The position numbers were made by a program, and so were the translations under genes. The notes below the pieces were generated by a model. The model saw nothing but the letters and a program-made list of their open reading frames with translations. It was not told the origin of the DNA and ran no database searches. Of a DNA stretch of 64,000 bases, positions 39,492 to 49,033 are shown in pieces. Location: contig NZ_ONZF01000001.1 of assembly GCF_900302445.1 (NCBI RefSeq), forward strand, positions 496,001 through 560,000, in the 5' to 3' direction. Origin of the DNA: Palleronia abyssalis (lineage in GTDB: Bacteria > Pseudomonadota > Alphaproteobacteria > Rhodobacterales > Rhodobacteraceae). The first letter of the stretch is position 1; the number at the start of each line of letters is the position of its first letter.

Positions 39492-40256
39492 CTAGTCTGC
39501 CGACAGGAAATCCAGGATCGCCTGCGCTGAGTCGTTGGGATTCTCGAACACGGCGGCATGGCTTGCCCCGTCGATCACCGCCAGCGTGCCGTCCTGCGCG
39601 GCATCGACCATCTGCTGGCTGATGGCCACCGGGTAGACCGGATCCTCGATCCCCACCAGCGCCAGCACCGGAACGTCGACCGATTGCAGCGTCTCGGTGC
39701 TGTCGGGACGGTCGGCCGGTGCGGTTGAACCGCCAAGCGCACCGTCGATCGAGGCCTGCTCGATCATCGTGGTCAGGTCGTCTGGCATCGTCGCCTGCTC
39801 GCCCGGGTGCGCCTCGCCGGTCAGCATCTTGGACATTATTAACAGGATTGTCCTGCTGCTCCTCCAGAACGGTATACGCGCCGTCCCAGATGCCGGCCGG
39901 GTGTGGATCCTCGATCAACAGCATGTGGCGCAAGACGTTTGGGCTCTGGCGAGACATCTCGAACCCGATAGGGCCGCCCATGGACATCCCACCGACCGCC
40001 GGCGTGGTCGTTGCCGTAGCCGCGGTGGTCAATGGTCACGACGTGGTGGTCGTCTGGCGTGCCACGTATTCATCCGAACAGCGCGCCCGACATGGGATTA
40101 CCGTACAGCAGAAGCAGCGCATCGCCTTGGCCGCTTTCGCACTGGACGATCTTCGCGCAGTTGACGCTGACGGTCTGGCCGTCGCGCGCGTCAGGGGGTC
40201 AGGGGCCGGAGGATCAAGGCTGGCCCTGCGCGGCGGCTGGCAGCGAGGGCACCCAT
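39492..40256 (-). pseudogene. Broken alpha/beta hydrolase
   Basis: Family blocks occur in order on the minus strand but in changing frames. Upstream, DGQTVSVNCAKIVQC and LLLLYGNPMSGALFG end at a TGA. Then VVTIDHRGYGND; then in another frame VGGMSMGGPIGFEMSRQSP with the nucleophile elbow Ser; then, after a shift near 39838, MSKMLTGEAHPGEQ to VIDGASHAAVFENP and the stop at 39492. About 30 residues between the HRGYG and SMGG motifs are missing. ATG 40256 opens a possible but also broken signal peptide. The gene is inactivated by at least three lesions. Confidence 0.75.
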
Positions 40257-40353
40257 CAGCGGGACGGGGGCGGCGAAACGGTGGAGGTGGGGGGTATGCT
40301 CACCTCTCGGGCCCCGTACGAACTGCAGTGCCTACGCAAAGTCAGGAGAGGTT

Positions 40354-40385
40354 CCCGGGGTGCGACCGAAGTGCCGCACCCCGGG
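40354..40385 (-). terminator. GC-rich hairpin after the lipoprotein gene
   Basis: CCCGGGGTGCG (40354-40364) and CGCACCCCGGG (40375-40385), perfect 11-bp arms, 17 nt past the stop of the minus-strand lipoprotein gene. No T-run follows. Confidence 0.55.
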
Positions 40386-40401
40386 GTCGGTATCGGGCCG
40401 C

Positions 40402-40908
40402 TCAGCGCGTATAGACGACAACCTCGGGGATGTCGGTCAGGGGAATCTCCAGAAGCCGCATAGCCGCTATGGACAGGGTCGCGCCGCCATCGCCGGGACG
40501 CAGTTCGACCAGACCGCTCTGGCCGTTGGCGGGGTTCTCGATCCGCCCGGGCTGGACCGAGGTCACTAGGTCAGTGCGGATCCAGAGGCCCGGATCACCG
40601 ACGTCGCCCAGCGATGCCGTGACCTGCCCCAGGCGCTGCCCCCCTTCGGAGGGCGCCTGTGCCGCGGCTTTCTGCGCGTCCGTGGTGGTGTCGAACTCCG
40701 CGGCCGTGCGCGCGCCCGAAGATGGCGCCGGGGCCTGGACGACGGCGGCCACCTCGTCGTCGGTTTCGGGCGCGACGGGGGCCGGGGCCGCGGCGGGCGC
40801 GTCCGGAACCGGGGCGGTGTCCTGGCGGTTGAAGGTCTCGGACACCTGCGAGCAGGCCCCGAGGGCGATGACGAGCGCAATGGCGCTGAACGGAACGATA
40901 CGAGTCAT
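40402..40908 (-). CDS. Putative lipoprotein
   Basis: 168 residues. The N-terminus [20 protein letters not shown] is a lipoprotein signal with lipobox LGAC, so Cys19 should be lipidated. A Pro/Ala-rich linker (about 30-65) follows, then a compact region with [20 protein letters not shown] and [20 protein letters not shown]. Not recognised beyond that; similar proteins occur next to moaA in this group and are sometimes misnamed. Divergent from moaA. Confidence 0.8.
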   Translation of the reverse strand: MTRIVPFSAIALVIALGACSQVSETFNRQDTAPVPDAPAAAPAPVAPETDDEVAAVVQAPAPSSGARTAAEFDTTTDAQKAAAQAPSEGGQRLGQVTASLGDVGDPGLWIRTDLVTSVQPGRIENPANGQSGLVELRPGDGGATLSIAAMRLLEIPLTDIPEVVVYTR

Positions 40909-40994
40909 GCCCGCAGGTTAGCCACAAGCCCTGCGCAGTCACAACGACCAAAGCACCCTTGCCGACCCCCGGGCCGGCCCATAGGTATCGAGAT

Positions 40995-41999
40995 ATGACA
41001 GCACCCCTCATCGACCCGTTCCAGCGCGCGATCAGCTATCTGCGTGTCTCCGTCACGGACCGCTGCGACTTTCGCTGCGTCTATTGCATGTCCGAGAACA
41101 TGCAGTTCCTGCCCAAGAAAGAGCTTCTGACCCTGGAGGAGCTGGACCGGATGTGTTCAACCTTCATCCGGCTGGGCGTGAAGAAGCTGCGCATCACCGG
41201 CGGTGAGCCTCTGGTGCGGCGCGATATCATGACGTTCTTCCACGGAATGCGCCGCCATCTGGAAGCCGGAACGCTGGAGGAGCTGACGCTGACCACCAAT
41301 GGTAGCCAGCTGCACCGTTTCGCGGACGATCTGTATGCCGCGGGCGTGCGGCGGGTGAACGTCTCGCTCGATACGCTGGACGAGGACAAGTTCGCCCGCG
41401 TCACTCGCTGGGGCCGCCTGCCGCAGGTGCTGAAGGGGATCGACGCGGCCCAAAAGGCGGGGCTGCGCGTCAAGATCAACGTCGTCGCGCTGAAGGGTTT
41501 CAACGAGGAAGAGCTGTTCGACATCGTGGACTGGTGCGCCGAGCGCGGCATGGACCTGACCTTCATCGAGGTCATGCCGATGGGCGATCTGGGCAACGAG
41601 GACCGCGTGGGGCAGTACTGGTCGATGAAGGATCTGCGCGGCCAGCTGCAACAGCGGTTCACCCTGACCGACCTGACCAAGCGCACCGGGGGACCGGCGC
41701 GCTATGTGAAGATCGAGGAGACGGGGCAGGATATCGGCTTCATCACCCCGCTGACGCATAATTTCTGCGAAAGCTGCAATCGTGTGCGCCTGACCTGCAC
41801 GGGCGAACTTTACATGTGCCTGGGCCAGGAAGACATGGCCGACCTGCGCGCGCCGTTGAGGTCATCCGAGGACGACCGCGTGCTGGAGGAAGCGATCCGG
41901 GCGGCGATCTCTCTGAAGCCCAAGGGGCATGATTTCGACTATTCCCGGCAGGAAGCGGGCGGTCAGATGACCCGCCACATGAGCCACACCGGCGGCTGA
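40995..41999 (+). CDS. moaA: GTP 3',8-cyclase MoaA
   Basis: 334 residues. Radical SAM cluster cysteines Cys24, Cys28 and Cys31 ([11 protein letters not shown]), the C-terminal second cluster site [16 protein letters not shown], and the functional C-terminal Gly-Gly (SHTGG). First step of molybdenum cofactor synthesis. ATG 40995 matches the family N-terminus, with only a weak GGTATCGAG upstream. Its TGA overlaps the waaA ATG (TGATG). Confidence 0.96.
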   Translation: MTAPLIDPFQRAISYLRVSVTDRCDFRCVYCMSENMQFLPKKELLTLEELDRMCSTFIRLGVKKLRITGGEPLVRRDIMTFFHGMRRHLEAGTLEELTLTTNGSQLHRFADDLYAAGVRRVNVSLDTLDEDKFARVTRWGRLPQVLKGIDAAQKAGLRVKINVVALKGFNEEELFDIVDWCAERGMDLTFIEVMPMGDLGNEDRVGQYWSMKDLRGQLQQRFTLTDLTKRTGGPARYVKIEETGQDIGFITPLTHNFCESCNRVRLTCTGELYMCLGQEDMADLRAPLRSSEDDRVLEEAIRAAISLKPKGHDFDYSRQEAGGQMTRHMSHTGG

Positions 42000-43222
42000 T
42001 GCGGGGCGGTCTGCGCCTGACGGCCATCGGCGGCGCCGAGCGGCTGATCTGGCCCCTGATCGCGCGCCGGACCCGGCGTCGGTTCGTCCGGAATGGCGGT
42101 CCGCCGGATCGTTGGTCCGAACGTCTGGGCCACACCCACGGGCGACCCGACGGTGCTGTGATCTGGGTCCACGCCGTCAGCGTGGGCGAGATGATGAGCG
42201 CCCTGCCCCTGATCGACGCGATCCTCGACGCCCGGCCCGACGCGCATGTGCTTCTGACGACCACCACTGCATCCTCGGCCGCTTTGGCCGGAATGCGACT
42301 GCCCGACCGCGCGCTGCACCGGTTTGCCCCCATCGACCACCCCGCGGCCGTGCGCCGGTTCCTGGACCACTGGGCGCCGGAACGCGCCGTGTTCCTGGAA
42401 AGCGAGCTGTGGCCGACGCAGATCGCGGCCCTTTACCGCCGCGGCATCCCATTGGCGCTGGCCTCGGCCCGAATCTCGGCGCGGGCGGCGAAGGGCTGGG
42501 GGCGGTCGCCACGGCTGGCGCGCGCTGTGTTCGGGCGGATCGGGTTGATCCTTGCGCAGGACGCGGACACGGCCGAGCGGGCGCGCAGCCTCGGCGCGCC
42601 ACGGGTCGAGATCGGTGGGTCGCTGAAGCTGGCCTCGGCCAAGCTGCCCGTGGACCCGGAAGAACGCGCTCGCTTTGCCGACGCGATCGGGACCTCTCCG
42701 GTCTGGGTCGCCGCATCGACCCACCCGGGCGAGGAGGAGATCGTCCTGCGCGCTCAGGACCGGATCCTGACCGCGCGGCCCGGCACGATCTGCATCCTGG
42801 CGCCGCGGCACAAGGAACGGGGCGACGAGGTGTCGATCCTGCTGACCGAACCGGCGCGCCGCAGCCGCGGGGGGCTGCCCCGGCCCGGGCGCGTCTATCT
42901 GGCCGACAGCTACGGCGAGCTGGGGCTGTGGTTCTCGCTGACGGGGACGGTGTTCCTGGGCGGGTCGATGATCCCCGGCATCGGGGGGCACAACCCGTTG
43001 GAGCCTGCGGGCTTCGGGTGCCGCATCATCACCGGGCCGCACACGGAAAACGCGACGGCGGATTTCACCACGCTGGCGCGTGAGGGACGGGTCACGCGGG
43101 TGCGCGACGACATGGAGCTTGCGACGGCCGTGCTGGCGACGCTGGACACGGCCCCCGATGCGGGGCTGACGGGCGACCCGGACCGCGCAAGGCGCATCGC
43201 GGCGGCGTGCCTGACGCTCTGA
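41999..43222 (+). CDS. waaA: 3-deoxy-D-manno-octulosonic acid transferase
   Basis: 407 residues, GT30 family. Conserved WVHAVSVGE, ESELWPT, ASARIS, VWVAASTHPGEE, PRHKER and the C-terminal GGHNPLEPA block. Adds Kdo to lipid A at the cytoplasmic face of the inner membrane. A short N-terminal segment may act as a membrane anchor. Overlaps moaA by 1 nt. Confidence 0.94.
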   Translation: MRGGLRLTAIGGAERLIWPLIARRTRRRFVRNGGPPDRWSERLGHTHGRPDGAVIWVHAVSVGEMMSALPLIDAILDARPDAHVLLTTTTASSAALAGMRLPDRALHRFAPIDHPAAVRRFLDHWAPERAVFLESELWPTQIAALYRRGIPLALASARISARAAKGWGRSPRLARAVFGRIGLILAQDADTAERARSLGAPRVEIGGSLKLASAKLPVDPEERARFADAIGTSPVWVAASTHPGEEEIVLRAQDRILTARPGTICILAPRHKERGDEVSILLTEPARRSRGGLPRPGRVYLADSYGELGLWFSLTGTVFLGGSMIPGIGGHNPLEPAGFGCRIITGPHTENATADFTTLAREGRVTRVRDDMELATAVLATLDTAPDAGLTGDPDRARRIAAACLTL

Positions 43223-43260
43223 GCCTCGACAAATCTTGCGCGGAAGGCCACACCCAGACC

Positions 43261-44334
43261 ATGCCCGAGCTTTTTGTTACCAACTACAACACGCGCTTCA
43301 CCGGCGTCTCGTCCACCGCGCAGCGCATGGCGCGGCACCACATGGGCCGCTACGACCTTGCGCTGGTGGGCCACCCCCTGCCCGGCCTGCCCGACCCGAT
43401 CACGGCGAAACGGGCGCGGCGGCTGTCGCGCAGCCCGTCGAACGGGCGGCCCTGCGCCATCTGGCACGTGCGCCGCGACCCCGAGATGATCTCGGCCCTC
43501 TATGCCCGCGACGTGCTGCGGCTGCCGATCCGCACGGTCTTCACCTCGGCCGCGAAGCATCGCCATTCGGCCTTCCCGCGCTGGCTGATCGGGCGGATGG
43601 ACGCGGTGATCGCCACGTCGCCCGATGCGGCGGCGTTCTTTCCGGACGTGGCCGCGACCCTGCCCCATGGTGTGGATGTCGAGAATTACCGCCCCGCGCC
43701 CGACCGTCGCGCGGCGTGGAAGGCGCTGGGATATGGCGGCGAGACGGGCGTCGCCATCGTCGGCCGCGTCCGCCCCGAGAAGGGCACCGACGTCTTCGTC
43801 GATGCGATGATCCGCGTGATGCAGGACGATCCGGACGTGACCGCCCTTGTCATCGGCATGGCCAAACCGTCCGAGGCCGAGTTCCAGGCAGGGCTGGAGC
43901 GGCGCGTGACCGAGGCGGGCCTGCGCGACCGGTTCCACTTTCTGGGCTTCGTCGAGGGCGACGTGCAGGCCGATATCATGCCAGCGCTATCGCTGATCGT
44001 GAACGTCGCGCGTTATGAACCCTTCGGCGTGGTTCCGGCGGAAGGCATGGCCGCGGGCACGCCCTTCGTGTGCTCGGACACTGGGCATTACCGCGCGTTC
44101 TCGGACGGGGGGCGGACCGGGCTGATCGTCCCGCCGGGCGATGTCGCGGCGGCGGCGCAGGCGGTGGCCGAATTGCTGGCCGATCCCGATCGGATCGAGG
44201 CGATGGGCCGCGCCGCGCGCGATAAGGCCGTGCGCGATCATTCCATCGGGGCAGAGGCGGATGGCGCGGCCGAAATCTATGAACGCCTCTGGGCGGGCGA
44301 GGATCTGGCGGTTCACCGCGCGGGGCGGACGTAA
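43261..44334 (+). CDS. Glycosyltransferase family 4
   Basis: 357 residues, GT-B fold. The C-terminal half shows VAIVGRVRPEKGTDVFVDAM, RFHFLGFVEGDVQADIMPAL and the EX7E-type donor site EPFGVVPAEGMAAGTPFV. ATG 43261 follows the Kdo transferase by 38 nt, so a role in LPS or capsule core sugars is likely. Its last 22 bp overlap the convergent amidotransferase gene. Confidence 0.9.
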   Translation: MPELFVTNYNTRFTGVSSTAQRMARHHMGRYDLALVGHPLPGLPDPITAKRARRLSRSPSNGRPCAIWHVRRDPEMISALYARDVLRLPIRTVFTSAAKHRHSAFPRWLIGRMDAVIATSPDAAAFFPDVAATLPHGVDVENYRPAPDRRAAWKALGYGGETGVAIVGRVRPEKGTDVFVDAMIRVMQDDPDVTALVIGMAKPSEAEFQAGLERRVTEAGLRDRFHFLGFVEGDVQADIMPALSLIVNVARYEPFGVVPAEGMAAGTPFVCSDTGHYRAFSDGGRTGLIVPPGDVAAAAQAVAELLADPDRIEAMGRAARDKAVRDHSIGAEADGAAEIYERLWAGEDLAVHRAGRT

Positions 44335-45047
44335 CGCTCGATGAAGTTGCGCAGGATGCGCCCCGCATGGGGCGTCTTCACCGCGCCAATCCGGTCGATC
44401 AGCTGCGCGGCCTCGGCCGGGGCGAAATAGCCGCGGTCGGCATAGACGCGGATGCGCAGGGCGAAGCTGGCGCCGTCCGCCTCGGGGTGGAACTGCGTGG
44501 CATAGACATGGCGGCCGTGGCGGATCATATGGAACGGGCAGGTGTCGCCCCGCACCAGGTGGACGGCGCCAGCGGGCAGCTCCTGCACCGCTTCCTTGTG
44601 GGCGGTCAGGCCGGTGAAGCTGTCGGGAACGCCCGCCAGGATCGGATCGGCGCGACCGTCTTCGGTGACGGTCAGGGGCGCGGCCGAGATCGGCTCGGCC
44701 CCCGCTGACTTGTCCACCCGCGCGCCCAGATGCGCGGCCAGCGCGCCGATCCCGTAACACAGGCCAAGGAACGGCAGATCCCGCGCGGCGGCCTCGGCCA
44801 CGACGGCGGCACTGCGGGCGGCGATGCGCGCCTCGGCCGCCGGGACTGTGTCGGGCGGATCGCTGACGCAAGCCGGGCCGCCGCCAAGGATCACGGCCCG
44901 GGCTCCTTCAAGCGGCGGGGGATCGTCGCGTTCCAGCCGGACGCGACGGACCTGCGCTTCGGTCAAGCCCCCGCGCGACAGGATGGCGCGGTATTCCTCT
45001 TCAGCGGCCTCGTCCTCGGGGCGGCCTTGCAGCAGAAGGACGCTCAC
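44313..45047 (-). CDS. Class I glutamine amidotransferase-like protein
   Basis: 244 residues. Nucleophile Cys97 in LGLCYGIG, His187 and Glu189 in TQFHPEA complete the triad. Stand-alone glutaminase/GMP-synthase-like domain; the acceptor partner is unknown. Its start overlaps the M20 gene's stop by 4 bp, forming an operon with the FAD oxidoreductase and M20 enzyme. Confidence 0.88.
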   Translation of the reverse strand: MSVLLLQGRPEDEAAEEEYRAILSRGGLTEAQVRRVRLERDDPPPLEGARAVILGGGPACVSDPPDTVPAAEARIAARSAAVVAEAAARDLPFLGLCYGIGALAAHLGARVDKSAGAEPISAAPLTVTEDGRADPILAGVPDSFTGLTAHKEAVQELPAGAVHLVRGDTCPFHMIRHGRHVYATQFHPEADGASFALRIRVYADRGYFAPAEAAQLIDRIGAVKTPHAGRILRNFIERYVRPAR

Positions 45048-46204
45048 CCCTGGGGCAGGCGCTGTTCGGCCAGCGTCGCCCAGTAGGCCACGCCTGCGGG
45101 GATCGCGTCGTCGGTGAAATCGTAATCCGACGCGTGAAGCGGTGCGGTCTCTCCGTTGCCCACCAGGATATAGGCCCCCGGTCGCGCCTCGAGCATGAAG
45201 GCGAAATCCTCGCCCCCCATGATCAAGTCGGCCGCACTGCAGTCGCCTGCCACCGCGCGCGCGGCGTCGGCGGCGTATTCGGTCTGGGTCGCGTGGTTGG
45301 CCATGACCGGATAGTTGCGGTCGTATCGCAGCTCGGCCCGGGCACCGTGGGCGGCGGCGATGCCGGTCGAGATCTGCGCGATCCGGTCCTCGGCCATGTC
45401 GCGCATCGCGGGGACCATGGTGCGCACGGTGCCCTTCAGATGCACGCGCGAAGGGATCACGTTGTCCGCCTGGCTGGAGCTTTCGATGCCGGTCACCGAC
45501 ACGACAAGCTGCTGCGTGGGGTCCGCGACGCGGCTGGCCAGCGTCTGCAGCGCGGTGACGATCTGGGCCGAGATCACGATGGGGTCCACCGTCTCGTGCG
45601 GTTTGGCGGCGTGGCCCCCCTGCCCGATCACGTCGATACCGAAGATGTCCGTCGCGGCGAAGAAGGCGCCGGGGCGGATCGCGAATTCGCCCACCGGGAT
45701 CCCGGGCCAGTTGTGCATGCCGTAGACTTCCTGAATCGCGAAGCGGTCCATCATGCCGTCCTTCACCATCTCGTCCCCGCCGCCGCCGCCTTCCTCGGCG
45801 GGCTGGAAGATCACCGCGACGGTGCCGTCGAAGGCGCGCGTCTCGGCCAGGTAGCGCGCGGCGCCCAGCAGCATGGCGGTGTGCCCGTCATGACCGCAGG
45901 CGTGCATCTTGCCGGGGATTTCGCTGGCGTAGGGGGCGCCGGTCGTTTCGGTGATGGGCAGGGCGTCCATGTCCGCGCGCAGGCCGATGCAGCGCCCCGG
46001 TCCGGTGGTGCCGTGGATCAGGCCGACGACACCGGTGCGGCCGATGCCCTCGACCACCTCGTCGCAGCCGAAGGCGCGCAGCTTGTCGGCCACGAAGCGC
46101 GCGGTCTTGTGCGTTTCGAACAGGATCTCGGGGTTGCGATGCAGGGTCTGGCGCCAATCGGCGATCTCGGGGGCCATGTCGGCGATGCGGTTGCGGATGG
46201 GCAT
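45044..46204 (-). CDS. M20-family amidohydrolase (HipO/AbgB-like)
   Basis: 386 residues. Metal-binding Cys-His in MHACGHDGHT, Asp in LRADMDALPI, Glu pair in QPAEEGGGGG and the dimerisation domain near 185-295. Cleaves N-acyl or N-aroyl amino acids. ATG 46204 has GAGGATCCC upstream. 7 nt after the FAD oxidoreductase. Confidence 0.92.
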   Translation of the reverse strand: MPIRNRIADMAPEIADWRQTLHRNPEILFETHKTARFVADKLRAFGCDEVVEGIGRTGVVGLIHGTTGPGRCIGLRADMDALPITETTGAPYASEIPGKMHACGHDGHTAMLLGAARYLAETRAFDGTVAVIFQPAEEGGGGGDEMVKDGMMDRFAIQEVYGMHNWPGIPVGEFAIRPGAFFAATDIFGIDVIGQGGHAAKPHETVDPIVISAQIVTALQTLASRVADPTQQLVVSVTGIESSSQADNVIPSRVHLKGTVRTMVPAMRDMAEDRIAQISTGIAAAHGARAELRYDRNYPVMANHATQTEYAADAARAVAGDCSAADLIMGGEDFAFMLEARPGAYILVGNGETAPLHASDYDFTDDAIPAGVAYWATLAEQRLPQG

Positions 46205-46211
46205 GGGATCC

Positions 46212-47558
46212 TCACAGGTGGAACGCGGCGCGCCTTGTCCCGTCGGAGAAGCGCGCGAAGCGGAACGGGGACAGGTCGTGGCCCGGATCGCGGCCGAGCG
46301 CAAGGTCGGCAGTGACGCGGCCCACCCCGGGCCCGATGCCGAACCCGTGACCTGATAGTCCTGTCAGGCAGATCAGTCCGGGCAGGTCGGGGACGTGGTC
46401 GATCACGGGGATCATGTCGGGCAGGCCGTCGATCATGCCTGCCCAGGCCTTCGTGACGCGCACCTCGCCCAGATGGGGGAACGCGGCGGCGAACTGGCGG
46501 GCCATGCGGCGCACGAAGCGCAGGTTCGGGGGCGGGTCGAGGACGCGCATCGCCTCGAACGGGCCGGGGGCGTCCTCGGACCACGTCCGGGGCAGTGTCC
46601 AGGCGTCGGGGTAGCTGCGGGGGGACGCGGGGCGCAGGTTCGTCGACAGGATGTCGCGGCGGAAGACAGGCCAGTAATCGCGGGCGTGGCGAAATGCGGC
46701 CGGGCCCAGGAAGAAGTCGTGATCGAAGGACGGGGCCAGCGAATAGGCCCCGTCGGTGCGACGTCGGAAGGCGAAACGGTCGTCGACGCCCTGCCCGGCG
46801 AAGACCTCGGGCAGGACCTGAGTTCGCCCCACTGTCGCGCGGACCGAAAGTTGTGGCAGCGCGACGCCATGGCGCTTGAGCAGTTTCGCCGACCACGCGC
46901 CGCCGGCGAGCACCACGCGCGGCGCGCGGATGCGGCCCGCCTCGGTGACGACGCCCGTGACCTGCCTCCCTTCGAGGTCGAGCGCGCGAACCGCGCAATT
47001 CTCGCGGATAGTCACGCCGGTGCGCGCGGCCAGACGGGCCAGAGCGGGGACGGCCACCCAAGGCTCGGCCCGACAGTCCGAGGGGGTCCAGAGGGCGCCG
47101 ATCCAGTCGGCGCGGGCATCGGGCAGCATACTCGACATCTCTGTCGAGCCCACGACACGGCTGTCGAGTCCGTGGCCCGCGGCGATCTGCGCCCAATTCC
47201 GGTATCGCTGCAGCGTCGCCTCGTCCGACGCGAAATAGAGCGTCCCTGTCTGCCGAAGGCCCAGATCCTCGTTGGTTTCGGCTTGCAACGCGTGCCAGTT
47301 CGCGACCGCTTCGATCACCAGCGGAAGCTCGTCCGGGTCGCGACCCTGCTGGCGGATCCAGCCCCAGTTGCGCGAGGATTGCTCGCCCGCGATGCGCCCC
47401 TTCTCGCACAGGACCACGCGGGCGCCGGATTTCGCGGCGTAATAGGCGGTGGTGACGCCCGCCACCCCGCCGCCGATCACGATGAGATCGGCGGCGGACG
47501 GGAGGGGGCTGTCATGATGTACAGGGGTGTCGAGTGTCACGGGTCCGGTGGGTGTCAT
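46212..47558 (-). CDS. FAD-dependent oxidoreductase (DAO family)
   Basis: 448 residues. FAD motif DLIVIGGGVAGVTTAYYAA near 30-48, ESRN-like EQSSRNWGWIRQQ, and C-terminal GLSGHGFGIGPGVGR. It resembles amino-acid or polyamine-type oxidases such as gamma-glutamylputrescine oxidase-like enzymes. With M20 hydrolase and glutaminase neighbours, a route for N-modified amino acids or amines is plausible but unproven. ATG 47558 is chosen, though its ribosome site is weak. Confidence 0.87.
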   Translation of the reverse strand: MTPTGPVTLDTPVHHDSPLPSAADLIVIGGGVAGVTTAYYAAKSGARVVLCEKGRIAGEQSSRNWGWIRQQGRDPDELPLVIEAVANWHALQAETNEDLGLRQTGTLYFASDEATLQRYRNWAQIAAGHGLDSRVVGSTEMSSMLPDARADWIGALWTPSDCRAEPWVAVPALARLAARTGVTIRENCAVRALDLEGRQVTGVVTEAGRIRAPRVVLAGGAWSAKLLKRHGVALPQLSVRATVGRTQVLPEVFAGQGVDDRFAFRRRTDGAYSLAPSFDHDFFLGPAAFRHARDYWPVFRRDILSTNLRPASPRSYPDAWTLPRTWSEDAPGPFEAMRVLDPPPNLRFVRRMARQFAAAFPHLGEVRVTKAWAGMIDGLPDMIPVIDHVPDLPGLICLTGLSGHGFGIGPGVGRVTADLALGRDPGHDLSPFRFARFSDGTRRAAFHL

Positions 47559-47649
47559 GGGCCGAAGGCTGTGCCGCCTGCGTCGAAAGGTCAAGCGGGG
47601 CTGGACGCGACGCGGCCCGCCCTATCTGCGCCCTGACGAAGGAAAGTGC

Positions 47650-49026
47650 ATGCCCGATCAAAATCTCGCCGAAGGTTCGGTGACCCGCGCCGTTCTCAAG
47701 GTTTCGGCCCCCATGACGCTGGGTATTTTCGGCGTGATCTCGGTCGGGCTGGCGGACGCGTATTTCCTGGGCCGGGTCGGGCAGACGCAGCTTGCCGCGG
47801 TGGGATACATCTATCCGGTGACGGTGGCAGTGACGTCCTTGTCCATCGGCCTGTCGGCAGGGGCGAACGCCGCGCTCAGCCAGTCGATCGGACGGGGCGA
47901 CGACAGCAACGACACGATCCGGATGGGGATGCACGCGCTGGGTCTGGGGCTTCTGGTCGGCCTTTTCGTGGGCGGTGCGCTGTGGGCCGTGCAGGGCCCG
48001 CTGTTCGCGGCCATCGGCGCGGGCGAGGCCGTGCGGCCCGAAATCGCCGCCTACGTGTTCTGGTGGGCCATGTCCTTCCCGTTCCTCGTCCTGTCCATGC
48101 TGATCGGCGCGATGTTCCGCGCGCGTGGTGACGGGGTGACGGCGGCCACGATCATGGTCACGCAGGCGGCCGGGAACATCGCGCTAGATCCGCTTCTGAT
48201 CTTCGGGGTCGGCCCCTTCCCCGAGATGTCGACGGGCGGCGCGGGCTTTGCGACTTTCGCGGTGCGCATGGGGGCGACCGTGGGCGGCCTTCTGTGGGCT
48301 TGGCACAAGGGGCTTTTGACGACTTGTCGTGATCCGTTCGCATGCATCGGCACCTCCGGACGCCTGATCGGCCAGGTCGGCTTGCCCGCCGCCTTGTCGA
48401 ACGCGATCAACCCCGCGGGCATGGCGATGGTGACAGCTGCCGTCGCCACCCTGGGCGAGGCCGCGGTCGCGGGCTTCGGGGCGGCCACGCGGGTGCAGAC
48501 GTTGGCGCTGGTTCCGCTTCTGGCGCTGTCTTCAGGGATCGGGCCGGTGGTCGGGCAGAACTGGGGCGCGCGGCGTACCGGGCGGGCGCGATCCTCGGTC
48601 CGGGTGACGTGGATGATGTGCGTGGGCTACGGCGCAGCGGTGGGACTGGTGCTGCTGCTGTTCGGCCAGACGATCTCGGGCTGGATCGCATCGGGCGCCG
48701 AGGACGCGGCGATCTCGACCACTTACCTTCGGATCGTCGGGTTTTCGCTGTTCGGATACGGGGTGCTGGTGACCGGGAACGCGGCGCTGAACGCGCGATC
48801 CAAGGCGGTTTGGTCCATGGGCCTGTCGCTGTCGCGGATCTCCGCGGTCTATCTGCCGCTGGCCTGGATCCTCGTGGGCGTAATGGGGTTCACCGGCATC
48901 GCCATCGCGGCGGCCACGGCGAATGTCGCGGGGGCGCTGGCGACCCTTTGGGCCACGAGCCGCACCGGGCTGTGGCCGTTGGGGATCCGGGCCGAGCCAC
49001 ACGGCGCGCCCGTCGCGGGGGAGTAG
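47650..49026 (+). CDS. MATE-family efflux transporter
   Basis: 458 residues with twelve hydrophobic helices in two similar halves. VGLADAYFLGRVGQTQLAAV in the first half and GAATRVQTLALVPLLALSSG in the second are typical MatE blocks. Cation-driven drug exporter in the inner membrane. AAGGAAAG precedes ATG 47650; the longer open frame is non-coding. Divergent from the FAD oxidoreductase. Confidence 0.92.
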   Translation: MPDQNLAEGSVTRAVLKVSAPMTLGIFGVISVGLADAYFLGRVGQTQLAAVGYIYPVTVAVTSLSIGLSAGANAALSQSIGRGDDSNDTIRMGMHALGLGLLVGLFVGGALWAVQGPLFAAIGAGEAVRPEIAAYVFWWAMSFPFLVLSMLIGAMFRARGDGVTAATIMVTQAAGNIALDPLLIFGVGPFPEMSTGGAGFATFAVRMGATVGGLLWAWHKGLLTTCRDPFACIGTSGRLIGQVGLPAALSNAINPAGMAMVTAAVATLGEAAVAGFGAATRVQTLALVPLLALSSGIGPVVGQNWGARRTGRARSSVRVTWMMCVGYGAAVGLVLLLFGQTISGWIASGAEDAAISTTYLRIVGFSLFGYGVLVTGNAALNARSKAVWSMGLSLSRISAVYLPLAWILVGVMGFTGIAIAAATANVAGALATLWATSRTGLWPLGIRAEPHGAPVAGE

Positions 49027-49033
49027 AGCCGGA

